Below, in pieces: positions 57,142 to 64,000 of a stretch of DNA of 64,000 nt. A model generated the notes under the pieces. That model was not told the DNA's origin. It saw only the letters and a program-made list of their open reading frames with translations, and did no database searches. The position numbers and the translations under genes were made by a program. The stretch comes from Ideonella aquatica (lineage in GTDB: Bacteria > Pseudomonadota > Gammaproteobacteria > Burkholderiales > Burkholderiaceae_C): NCBI RefSeq assembly GCF_018069755.1, contig NZ_JAGQDE010000009.1, positions 124,001 through 188,000 of the forward strand. The letters are read 5' to 3'. Every line of letters starts with the position of its first letter. The stretch's first letter is position 1.

Positions 57142-57891
57142 ATGAAGGTACTGGTACCCGTCAAGCGCGTCGTCGACTACAACGTGAAGGTTCGCGTGAA
57201 GTCCGACGGCACGGGGGTGGACATCGCCAACGTCAAGATGAGCATGAACCCCTTTGACGAGATCGCCGTCGAAGAGGCCGTTCGCCTGAAGGAAAAGGGC
57301 GCCGTGACCGAGGTGATCGCCGTCTCCTGCGGCGTCACCCAGTGCCAGGAAACCCTGCGCACCGCGATGGCCATCGGCGCCGACCGCGCCATCCTGGTCG
57401 AGACCGACGCCGAGCTGCAGCCGCTGGCCGTGGCCAAGCTGCTCAAGGCCCTGGTCGACAAGGAACAGCCCGGTCTGGTGATCCTGGGCAAGCAGGCGAT
57501 CGACGATGACTGCAACCAGACCGGCCAGATGCTGGCCGCGCTGGCCGACCTGCCGCAGGCCACCTTCGCCTCGAAGGTGGAAGTCGCTGACGGCGCCGCT
57601 ACCGTGACCCGCGAGGTGGACGGCGGCCTGGAGACGCTGAAGCTGGCGCTGCCCGCGGTGATCACCACCGACCTGCGCCTGAACGAGCCGCGTTACGTCA
57701 CGCTGCCCAACATCATGAAGGCCAAGAAGAAGCCCCTGGAGACGGTCAAGCCGGCCGACCTGGGTGTGGACGTGGCCCCGCGCATCAAGACGCTCAAGGT
57801 CTCCGAGCCGCCGCAGCGCGGCGCCGGTGTGAAGGTGCCCGACGTGGCCACCCTGGTGAGCAAGCTGAAGAACGAAGCGAAGGTGATCTGA
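57142..57891 (+). CDS. etfB: Electron transfer flavoprotein beta subunit
   Basis: ETF-beta, 249 residues, carries AMP and part of the FAD pocket of the heterodimer that takes electrons from acyl-CoA dehydrogenases to ETF:ubiquinone oxidoreductase. The start [18 protein letters not shown], the AMP-binding region [19 protein letters not shown] and the ETF-beta signature [21 protein letters not shown] are normal. AGGAG precedes the ATG. etfA follows after one base of spacer. Two palindromes upstream suggest control by lipid or amino acid degradation regulators. Confidence 0.97.
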   Translation: MKVLVPVKRVVDYNVKVRVKSDGTGVDIANVKMSMNPFDEIAVEEAVRLKEKGAVTEVIAVSCGVTQCQETLRTAMAIGADRAILVETDAELQPLAVAKLLKALVDKEQPGLVILGKQAIDDDCNQTGQMLAALADLPQATFASKVEVADGAATVTREVDGGLETLKLALPAVITTDLRLNEPRYVTLPNIMKAKKKPLETVKPADLGVDVAPRIKTLKVSEPPQRGAGVKVPDVATLVSKLKNEAKVI

Positions 57892-57892
57892 G

Positions 57893-58825
57893 ATGAGCGT
57901 CCTCGTCATTGCTGAACACGACAACGCCAGCGTCAAGGGCGCCACGCTGAACACCGTGACCGCCGCTGCGGCCTGCGGTGGTGATGTGCACGTGCTGGTG
58001 GCCGGCCACAACGCCGGCGGCGCCGCCGCGGCTGCCGCGCAGATCGCCGGTGTGGCCAAGGTGCTGCACGCCGATGGCGCCAGCCTGGGCGACCAACTGG
58101 CCGAGGCCGTGGCGTCCCAGGTGCTGGCCATCGCCTCTGGCTACAGCCACATCCTGTTCCCGTCCACCGCCAACGGCAAGAACGTCGCGCCGCGCGTGGC
58201 CGCCAAGCTGGATGTGGCGCAGCTGTCCGACGTCACCAAGGTGGTCTCGGCCGACACCTTCGAGCGTCCGATCTACGCCGGCAACGCCATCGCCACAGTG
58301 CAGAGCGCCGATGCGGTCAAGGTGATCACGGTGCGCACCACCGGCTTCGATGCCGCCGCTGCCAGCGGTGGCGCGGCCGCGGTCGAGACCGTGGCCGCCG
58401 CCGCGGCTGCCGGCAAGAGCAGCTTTGTCGGCCGCGAGATCGCCAAGAGCGACCGCCCCGAGCTGACCGCCGCCAAGATCATCGTCTCCGGTGGCCGGGC
58501 GATGGGCAGCAGCGAGAAGTTCAACGAGGTGCTGACGCCGCTGGCCGACAAGCTGGGCGCCGCGCTGGGCGCCAGCCGCGCCGCGGTGGACGCCGGCTAC
58601 GCGCCCAACGACTGGCAGGTCGGTCAGACCGGCAAGATCGTCGCGCCGCAGCTGTATGTCGCCTGCGGCATCAGCGGTGCGATCCAGCACCTGGCCGGCA
58701 TGAAGGACTCCAAGGTGATCGTCGCGATCAACAAGGACCCGGAAGCGCCGATCTTCAGCGTCGCCGACTACGGCCTGGAGGCCGACCTGTTCGCCGCCGT
58801 GCCCGAGCTGATCAACGCCCTCTGA
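57893..58825 (+). CDS. etfA: Electron transfer flavoprotein alpha subunit
   Basis: ETF-alpha, 310 residues. The C-terminal FAD-binding half contains [20 protein letters not shown] followed by [29 protein letters not shown], the family signature. Cotranscribed with etfB. A terminator follows at 58868, so the acyl-CoA dehydrogenase downstream is partly separated. Confidence 0.97.
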   Translation: MSVLVIAEHDNASVKGATLNTVTAAAACGGDVHVLVAGHNAGGAAAAAAQIAGVAKVLHADGASLGDQLAEAVASQVLAIASGYSHILFPSTANGKNVAPRVAAKLDVAQLSDVTKVVSADTFERPIYAGNAIATVQSADAVKVITVRTTGFDAAAASGGAAAVETVAAAAAAGKSSFVGREIAKSDRPELTAAKIIVSGGRAMGSSEKFNEVLTPLADKLGAALGASRAAVDAGYAPNDWQVGQTGKIVAPQLYVACGISGAIQHLAGMKDSKVIVAINKDPEAPIFSVADYGLEADLFAAVPELINAL

Positions 58826-58867
58826 TCCGCGCCTGAGGTGCCGCCGCGCGGCCCTCGCCAACACAGC

Positions 58868-58893
58868 AAGGGCGCCCGTCGTGGCGCCCTTTC
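58868..58893 (+). terminator. Terminator between etfA and acyl-CoA dehydrogenase
   Basis: AAGGGCGCC (58868-58876) pairs with GGCGCCCTT (58883-58891) around a 6-base loop and is followed by TTTCTTTC, an interrupted T-run, so termination is probably incomplete. Confidence 0.75.
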
Positions 58894-58925
58894 TTTCGCC
58901 CCCTGCCTTTCCCCGGAGACATTTC

Positions 58926-60716
58926 ATGAGCTACCGCGCCCCCGTCAAGGACATGCTGTTCGCGATGAAGGAACTCGCCAACATCGACGCCATCGCCCAG
59001 CTGCCCGGCTTCGAGGACGCGGGCTATGACACCGCCCAGGCCGTGCTGGAGGAGTGCGCCAAGCTCAACGAGGACGTGGTCGCGCCGCTGAACTGGGAAG
59101 GCGACATCAATCCCTCGCACTTCAGCGACGGCAAGGTCCACGCCACGCCCGGTTTCAAGGCCGCGTTCGACCAATACACCCAGGGCGGCTGGCAGGGCCT
59201 GCACCACCCGGCCGATGTGGGTGGCCAGGGCCTGCCCAAGCTGATCCATGCCGCCTGCCAGGAAATGGTCAACGCCGCCAACCTGAGCTTCGCGCTGTGC
59301 CCGCTGCTGACCGACGGCGCGATCGAGGCCCTGCTGACCGCCGGCTCCGACGAGCAGAAGGCCACCTTCATCCCGAAGATGATCGACGGCACCTGGACCG
59401 GCACGATGAACCTGACCGAACCGCAGGCCGGCTCCGACCTGGCCGCGGTGCGCACCCGTGCCGAGCCGCAGCCGGATGGCACCTACCGCGTCTTCGGCAC
59501 CAAGATCTTCATCACCTGGGGCGAGCACGACATGGCCGAGAACATCGTCCATCTGGTGCTGGCCCGCGTGGTCGGGGCGCCGGAGGGCGTCAAGGGCATC
59601 TCGCTGTTCATCTGCCCGAAGTTCCTGGTCAACGCCGATGGCTCGCTGGGCCCGCGCAACGACGTGCACTGCGTCAGCATCGAGCACAAGATGGGCATCA
59701 AGGCCAGCCCCACCGCGGTGCTGCAGTTCGGTGACAACGGCGGCGCGGTGGGTTACCTGGTGGGCCAGGAGAACCGCGGCCTGGAGTACATGTTCGTGAT
59801 GATGAACGCCGCGCGCTTCGGCGTGGGCGTGCAGGGCCTGGCGGTGTCGGACCGCGCCTACCAGCGCGCCGTGGCCTACGCCCGCGACCGCGTGCAGTCG
59901 CGTCCGGTGGACGGCTCGGTGCCGGGCGCTGCCGCCATCATCCACCACCCCGACGTGCGCCGCATGCTGCTGACGATGCGCGCCACGGCCGAAGGCTGCC
60001 GCGCGATGTCGCTGGTGGCCGCCGCCGCCTACGACGCCGCGCACCACCACCCCGACGCCGCAGTGCGCCAGCAGAACCAGGCCTTCTACGAGTTCATGGT
60101 GCCGCTGGTCAAGGGCTACTCCACCGAGACCAGCCTGGAGGTCACCAGCCTGGGTGTCCAGGTCCATGGCGGAATGGGATTCATCGAGGAAACCGGCGCC
60201 GCCCAGCACTACCGCGACGCCAAGATCCTGACCATCTACGAAGGCACCACCGCGATCCAGGCCAACGACCTGATCGGCCGCAAGACGGCGCGCGACGGCG
60301 GCCAGACCGCCAAGGCCATCGCGGCGCAGATCGCTGCCACCGAGGAAGCGCTGGCCGCGCGTCCCAGCGACGACGCCAAGGCCTTTGCCAGGCGCCTGGC
60401 CGCGGCGCGCGCCGATTTCCTGGCGGTGGTCGACTTCGTCGCCGGTCAGACCAAGGCCAGCCCCAACGCCGTGTTCGCGGGCAGCGTGAACTACCTGATG
60501 CTGGCCGGCAACCTGATGGCCGGCTGGCAGATGGGCCGCGCGCTGATGGCCGCCGAAGACCGCCTGGCCGCGGGTGACGATGCGGCCTTCATGCAGGCCA
60601 AGATCGCCACTGCGCGCTTCTACGCCGACCACCTGCTGACCCGCACCGCCGGCCTGCGCGAAAGCATCGTCGACGGCCATGCCGGTGTCACCGCGATGGC
60701 GCTGGAGGCCTTCTGA
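58926..60716 (+). CDS. Acyl-CoA dehydrogenase (long form, 596 aa)
   Basis: Second acyl-CoA dehydrogenase of the window, of the same long subgroup as 251-2083. GTMNLTEPQAGSDLAAVRT binds FAD; TIYEGTTAIQANDLIGRK contains Glu439 at the likely catalytic position. The C-terminal domain (residues about 460-596) is the extra 'C-terminal domain' of the subgroup. ATG 58926 (MSYRAPVKDMLFAMKEL) is chosen; upstream codons run through the terminator. Its stop overlaps the next ATG by one base (TGATG). Location next to etfBA suggests direct partnership with ETF. Confidence 0.95.
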   Translation: MSYRAPVKDMLFAMKELANIDAIAQLPGFEDAGYDTAQAVLEECAKLNEDVVAPLNWEGDINPSHFSDGKVHATPGFKAAFDQYTQGGWQGLHHPADVGGQGLPKLIHAACQEMVNAANLSFALCPLLTDGAIEALLTAGSDEQKATFIPKMIDGTWTGTMNLTEPQAGSDLAAVRTRAEPQPDGTYRVFGTKIFITWGEHDMAENIVHLVLARVVGAPEGVKGISLFICPKFLVNADGSLGPRNDVHCVSIEHKMGIKASPTAVLQFGDNGGAVGYLVGQENRGLEYMFVMMNAARFGVGVQGLAVSDRAYQRAVAYARDRVQSRPVDGSVPGAAAIIHHPDVRRMLLTMRATAEGCRAMSLVAAAAYDAAHHHPDAAVRQQNQAFYEFMVPLVKGYSTETSLEVTSLGVQVHGGMGFIEETGAAQHYRDAKILTIYEGTTAIQANDLIGRKTARDGGQTAKAIAAQIAATEEALAARPSDDAKAFARRLAAARADFLAVVDFVAGQTKASPNAVFAGSVNYLMLAGNLMAGWQMGRALMAAEDRLAAGDDAAFMQAKIATARFYADHLLTRTAGLRESIVDGHAGVTAMALEAF

Positions 60717-61669
60717 TGAGCCGTCTGCCTGCCGCGCTGCAACGCGTGCGCCTGCCGGTGATCGGCTCGCCGCTGTTCATCATCTCCAACCCGAAGCTGG
60801 TGATCGCCCAGTGCCAGGCCGGCATCATCGGCTCGATGCCGGCGCTCAATGCGCGTCCGGCCTCGCAGCTGGATGAGTGGCTGGCCGAGATCACCGAGAC
60901 CCTGGCGGCCTGGGACCGGGCCCACCCCGACACGCCGGCCGCGCCGTTTGCGATCAACCAGATCGTGCACAAGAGCAATGACCGGCTGGAGCACGACCTG
61001 GAGGTTTGCGCCCGTTACAAGGTGCCGGTGGTGATCACCTCGCTGGGCGCGCGCACCGACGTCAACGAGGCGGTGCACGCCTGGGGCGGCGTGGTGCTGC
61101 ACGACATCATCAACAACGCCTTCGCCCACAAGGCCATCGAGAAGGGCGCCGACGGCCTGATCGCGGTGGCTGCCGGCGCCGGTGGTCACGCGGGCGTCAA
61201 GAGCCCGTTCGCGCTGATCCAGGAGATTCGCCAGTGGTTTGACGGCCCGCTGGCCCTGTCGGGCTCGATCGCCAGCGGCGGCGCCATCCTGGCCGCGCAG
61301 GCCATGGGGGCCGACTTTGCCTACATCGGCTCGGCCTTCATCGCCACCGATGAAGCGCGTGCGGTGGACGCCTACAAGCAGTGCATCGTCGACAGCAGCA
61401 GCGACGACATCGTCTACTCCAACCTCTTCACCGGCGTACACGGCAACTACCTGAAGCCGTCGATCCGCGCCGCCGGCCTGGACCCGGAGAACCTGCCCGA
61501 GAGCGACCCGTCGAAGATGAACTTCGGCGGCGACGCCAAGAAGGCCTGGAAGGACATCTGGGGCTGCGGTCAGGGCATTGGCGCCATCACCCGGGTGCAG
61601 CCGGCGGCCGATCTGGTGGCGCAGCTGGCCCGCGAGTACGCCGCGGCCCGCGCGCGCCTGATGGGCTGA
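60716..61669 (+). CDS. NAD(P)H-dependent flavin oxidoreductase (nitronate monooxygenase-like)
   Basis: A 317-residue FMN TIM-barrel protein of the 2-nitropropane dioxygenase/FabK-like family: PVIGSPLFIISNPKLVIAQC at the start, the phosphate-binding loop AAGAGGHAG, and SGSIASGGAILAAQAMGADFAYIGSAF. Function of such proteins next to acyl-CoA dehydrogenases is not established; enoyl reduction or nitronate detoxification are both possible. It is translationally coupled to the dehydrogenase. Its stop directly abuts the stop of the convergent gene (TGATCA, 61667-61672). Confidence 0.91.
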   Translation: MSRLPAALQRVRLPVIGSPLFIISNPKLVIAQCQAGIIGSMPALNARPASQLDEWLAEITETLAAWDRAHPDTPAAPFAINQIVHKSNDRLEHDLEVCARYKVPVVITSLGARTDVNEAVHAWGGVVLHDIINNAFAHKAIEKGADGLIAVAAGAGGHAGVKSPFALIQEIRQWFDGPLALSGSIASGGAILAAQAMGADFAYIGSAFIATDEARAVDAYKQCIVDSSSDDIVYSNLFTGVHGNYLKPSIRAAGLDPENLPESDPSKMNFGGDAKKAWKDIWGCGQGIGAITRVQPAADLVAQLAREYAAARARLMG

Positions 61670-61951
61670 TCAGTCGCTGCGAGCGGCCGTCAGGTCGGCG
61701 TCACAGCCGCTGGCGGCCGAGATCCAGCGCCGCGCCAGGCGCTGCAGCGCCGGCTCGGCCCACCGCGGCCACCAGCGCCACACGCGGCGCGGCTGGCTGA
61801 CCATGGCACAGCGGTACAGGCGCTGCGTCGCATCCCAGCGCAACGCACGGCAGCGCCCGCGGCGCCGGCCACTGACCAGCATGCCCAGCGGGCAGGGCGC
61901 CCAGGCGCAGCACACGCCGCAGCCGTTGCAGGCCACCCCGGGCGCAGGCAT
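61670..61951 (-). CDS. Small cysteine-cluster protein (YkgJ-like)
   Basis: A 93-residue protein beginning MPAPGVACNGCGVCCAWAPC, with five Cys in the first 20 residues in a CxxCGxCC pattern, then RGRCRAL and LYRCAM, seven Cys in all, a likely zinc or iron-sulfur site as in YkgJ-type proteins. The remaining part is Trp- and Arg-rich. ATG 61951 is chosen because GGAGG lies eight bases upstream; the frame is open further up, but that region lies in the promoter gap. Function unknown. Confidence 0.8.
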   Translation of the reverse strand: MPAPGVACNGCGVCCAWAPCPLGMLVSGRRRGRCRALRWDATQRLYRCAMVSQPRRVWRWWPRWAEPALQRLARRWISAASGCDADLTAARSD

Positions 61952-62154
61952 GGCGGGTGCCTCCGAGCGCAGCCGGATCACGCGCAACCGGGCAGGGGGA
62001 CGGGATTCCACCGACGCATTTTTCAACCCCGGCGCCGATTTGTCAGGAAAGTAAAGGGATTGGAGGCGCGTAATACGCCCCACAACAACAGGTCACAGCG
62101 GTGTTAAAGTGCTGGATGTGACTTGAATAGGTCCTTCTGTGTCCCCTTGCTGGT

Positions 62155-62268
62155 AGTCGAGACAAACCGAGCAAGGCGGGTCGCAATCCGCCAACCGGTG
62201 AAGCCGGGTCGCGGAAGGTTGATCAACCCATCGGAGTCCTGGGAACCGGGACGAAAGGTGAGCGAAAG
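62155..62268 (+). ncRNA. Structured 5' leader of odhA, candidate sucA RNA motif
   Basis: The 317-base gap between the small Cys gene and odhA holds a densely structured leader directly before the start codon. Three clear hairpins are: GGCGGGT-CGCA-ATCCGCC (62175-62192), GGTTGATCAACC (62217-62228) and GTCCTGG-GAA-CCGGGAC (62236-62252); the ribosome site AAAGGTGAG follows at once. From memory, the 'sucA RNA motif' is a cis-regulatory RNA known only in Burkholderiales, always in the 5' UTR of sucA and overlapping the ribosome site. Position, host and hairpins agree; I could not align it to the model. The ligand is not known to me. The rest of the gap (61952-62154) contains no gene and one short hairpin (GGCG...CGCC near 62066-62080). 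Confidence 0.65.
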
Positions 62269-64000
62269 ATGATGCAGCAATACAGGTCGAACTCGTACCT
62301 GTTCGGGGGCAATGCGCCCTACGTCGAGGAGATGTACGAAGCCTACCTCGACAACCCGGGCTCCGTGCCCGACAACTGGCGCGCCTACTTCGACGCGCTG
62401 CAACACGTCCCCGCCACCGACGGCACCGAAGCCCGCGACGTCGCCCATGCGCCGGTCGTCGAGTCCTTCGCCCAGCGCGCCAAGGCCAACGCCTTCGCCG
62501 CCAAGGCCAGCTCGGCCGATCTGGCCGTCGCCCGCAAGCAGGTTCATGTCCAGTCGCTGATCGCCGCGTACCGCAACGTGGGCGCCCGCTGGGCCGACCT
62601 GGACCCCCTCAAGCGCACCGAGCGCCCCAAGATCCCCGAACTCGAGCCGGCGTTCTACGACCTGACCGAGTCCGACATGGACATCTCGTTCTCGGCGGCC
62701 AACAGCTATTTCAGCAAGGCCGAGAACATGACGCTGCGGGACATCCTGCAGGCCCTGCGCGAGACCTACTGCGGCACGCTGGGCGTCGAGTTCATGCACA
62801 TCACCGACCAGACGCAAAAGCGCTGGTGGCAGGAAAAGCTGGAATCGATCCGCTCCAAGCCCAGCTTCAGCCCCGAGAAGAAGAAGCAGATCCTCGAGCG
62901 CCTGACCGCGGCCGAGGGCCTGGAGCGCTTCCTCCACACCAAGTACGTTGGCCAGAAGCGCTTCTCGCTGGAAGGCGGCGAAAGCTTCATCGCGGCGATG
63001 GACGAAGTCGTCCAGCGTGGTGGCGAGCAAGGCGTGCAGGAAATCGTCATCGGCATGGCCCACCGCGGCCGCCTGAACGTGCTGGTCAACACCCTGGGCA
63101 AGATGCCCAAGGATCTGTTCGCCGAATTCGACCACACCGCCCCTGAGGAACTGCCCGCCGGTGACGTGAAGTACCACCAGGGTTTCAGCTCCGACATCTC
63201 CACCGCTGGCGGCCCGGTCCACCTGAGCCTGGCGTTCAACCCCTCGCACCTGGAAATCGTCAACCCGGTGGTCGAGGGCTCGGTGCGCGCCCGCATGGAC
63301 CGCCGCGGCGACAAGGTCGGCGCGCAGGTGCTGCCGGTGCTGGTGCACGGTGACTCGGCCTTCGGTGGCCAGGGTGTGAACCAGGAAACCCTGATGCTGT
63401 CCGAGACCCGTGGCTACTCCACGGGCGGCACGGTGCACCTGATCATCAACAACCAGATCGGCTTCACCACCAGCGATCCGCGTGACCTGCGCTCCACGCT
63501 GTACTGCACCGACATCGTCAAGATGATCGAGTCGCCGGTGCTGCACGTCAACGGCGATGATCCGGAAGCGGTCGTGCTGGCCACCCAGCTGGCGCTGGAG
63601 TTCCGCATGACCTTCCGCAAGGACGTCGTGGTGGACATCATCTGCTTCCGCAAGCTGGGCCACAACGAGCAGGACACGCCGGCGCTGACCCAGCCGCTGA
63701 TGTACAAGAAGATTGCCCAGCACCCGGGCACCCGCAAGCTGTACGCCGACAAGCTGGCCGCGCAAGGCCTGGGCGACACGCTGGGCGATGACATGGTCAA
63801 GGCCTACCGCGCCGCCATGGACGCCGGCCGCCACACGGTCGACCCGGTGCTGAGCAACTTCAAGAGCAAGTTCGCCGTCGACTGGCTGCCCTACCTGGGC
63901 AAGAAGTGGACCGACTCGGCCGACACCGCGATCCCGCTGACCGAGTGGAAGCGCCTGTCCGAGCGCCTGACGACGATTCCCGCCACCGTCAACATGCACC
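62269..64000 (+). CDS. odhA: 2-oxoglutarate dehydrogenase E1 component (partial)
   Basis: E1 (ThDP) component of the 2-oxoglutarate dehydrogenase complex of the TCA cycle (also named sucA). The N-terminal E2-binding segment (SNSYLFGGNAPYVEEMYEAY, NPGSVPDNWRAYFD) and the catalytic core (IGMAHRGRLNVLVNTLGKMP, HGDSAFGGQGVNQETL, NNQIGFTTSDPRDLRST) are visible. About 577 codons are present and the gene runs off the right edge; the full protein should be about 950 residues. ATG 62269 is immediately followed by a second in-frame ATG; the upstream structured RNA may control translation. odhB and lpd are expected next. Confidence 0.97.
   Translation, partial: MMQQYRSNSYLFGGNAPYVEEMYEAYLDNPGSVPDNWRAYFDALQHVPATDGTEARDVAHAPVVESFAQRAKANAFAAKASSADLAVARKQVHVQSLIAAYRNVGARWADLDPLKRTERPKIPELEPAFYDLTESDMDISFSAANSYFSKAENMTLRDILQALRETYCGTLGVEFMHITDQTQKRWWQEKLESIRSKPSFSPEKKKQILERLTAAEGLERFLHTKYVGQKRFSLEGGESFIAAMDEVVQRGGEQGVQEIVIGMAHRGRLNVLVNTLGKMPKDLFAEFDHTAPEELPAGDVKYHQGFSSDISTAGGPVHLSLAFNPSHLEIVNPVVEGSVRARMDRRGDKVGAQVLPVLVHGDSAFGGQGVNQETLMLSETRGYSTGGTVHLIINNQIGFTTSDPRDLRSTLYCTDIVKMIESPVLHVNGDDPEAVVLATQLALEFRMTFRKDVVVDIICFRKLGHNEQDTPALTQPLMYKKIAQHPGTRKLYADKLAAQGLGDTLGDDMVKAYRAAMDAGRHTVDPVLSNFKSKFAVDWLPYLGKKWTDSADTAIPLTEWKRLSERLTTIPATVNMH

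Overview
The window is a gene-dense stretch of a high-GC chromosome (GC is clearly far above 60 percent in every gene). Gene order and protein sequences point to a betaproteobacterium of the order Burkholderiales, probably near the Rubrivivax/Leptothrix/Ideonella group; this placement is inferred from recalled family resemblance, not from a search. Markers include thrS-infC-rpmI-rplT-pheS-pheT-ihfA-merR-tRNA-Pro, nadE-glnB, ilvB-ilvN-ilvC-pssA-leuA, tig-clpP-clpX-lon followed by a tRNA cluster, etfB-etfA, and a 2-oxoglutarate dehydrogenase gene with a structured leader. I see no insertion sequence, prophage, integrase, CRISPR array or rRNA gene. The content is core chromosome.

Layout. 1-5822: an acyl-CoA/lipid oxidation run (two hotdog thioesterases, an acyl-CoA dehydrogenase, two SDRs, an MDR oxidoreductase, a GNAT protein). 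5832-10804: a secreted protein of unknown function, Tex, a patatin-like hydrolase and a glycine-zipper lipoprotein. 10821-18886: the translation operon, with three control points visible: a threonine-rich leader peptide plus terminator before thrS, an AUC start codon on infC, and a terminator between rplT and pheS. 19003-25897 (minus strand): rmuC, a small H-NS-like protein, a small Cys protein, a DUF2807 protein, the N-degron transferases bpt and aat, and the proton-pumping pyrophosphatase hppA. 26124-29937: ppa, a FemAB/GNAT-like protein, nadE, glnB. 29953-33263 (minus): LOG-family hydrolase, dgkA, and a tightly overlapping cassette of ECF-type sigma factor, DUF3619, DUF3106 and RDD protein. 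33511-39696: branched-chain amino acid synthesis interrupted by pssA, with a leucine-rich leader and attenuator before leuA. 39835-44719: pbpG, an IclR regulator and the squalene genes hpnC-hpnD-hpnE. 44819-49077: an RND efflux pair with a TetR-type palindrome in its promoter gap. 49213-55305: tRNA-Leu(UAG), then tig, clpP, clpX and lon. 55465-56079: five tRNA genes. 56093-64000: murI, etfB-etfA with two operator-like palindromes, a second acyl-CoA dehydrogenase, a nitronate-monooxygenase-like flavoprotein, a small Cys protein, and the start of odhA/sucA behind a candidate sucA RNA.

How the parts fit. EtfAB accepts electrons from acyl-CoA dehydrogenases, of which the window holds two, so the two ends of the window are linked metabolically. 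Translation genes carry amino-acid-sensing and autoregulatory signals. The proteostasis block (trigger factor, ClpXP, Lon) is joined by the N-end-rule transferases Bpt and Aat, which create ClpS/ClpAP substrates. The least understood unit is the sigma factor-DUF3619-DUF3106-RDD cassette, which has the layout of an envelope-sensing sigma/anti-sigma system. The strongest regulatory observations are the thrS and leuA leader peptides, the etf twin operators and the structured odhA leader.
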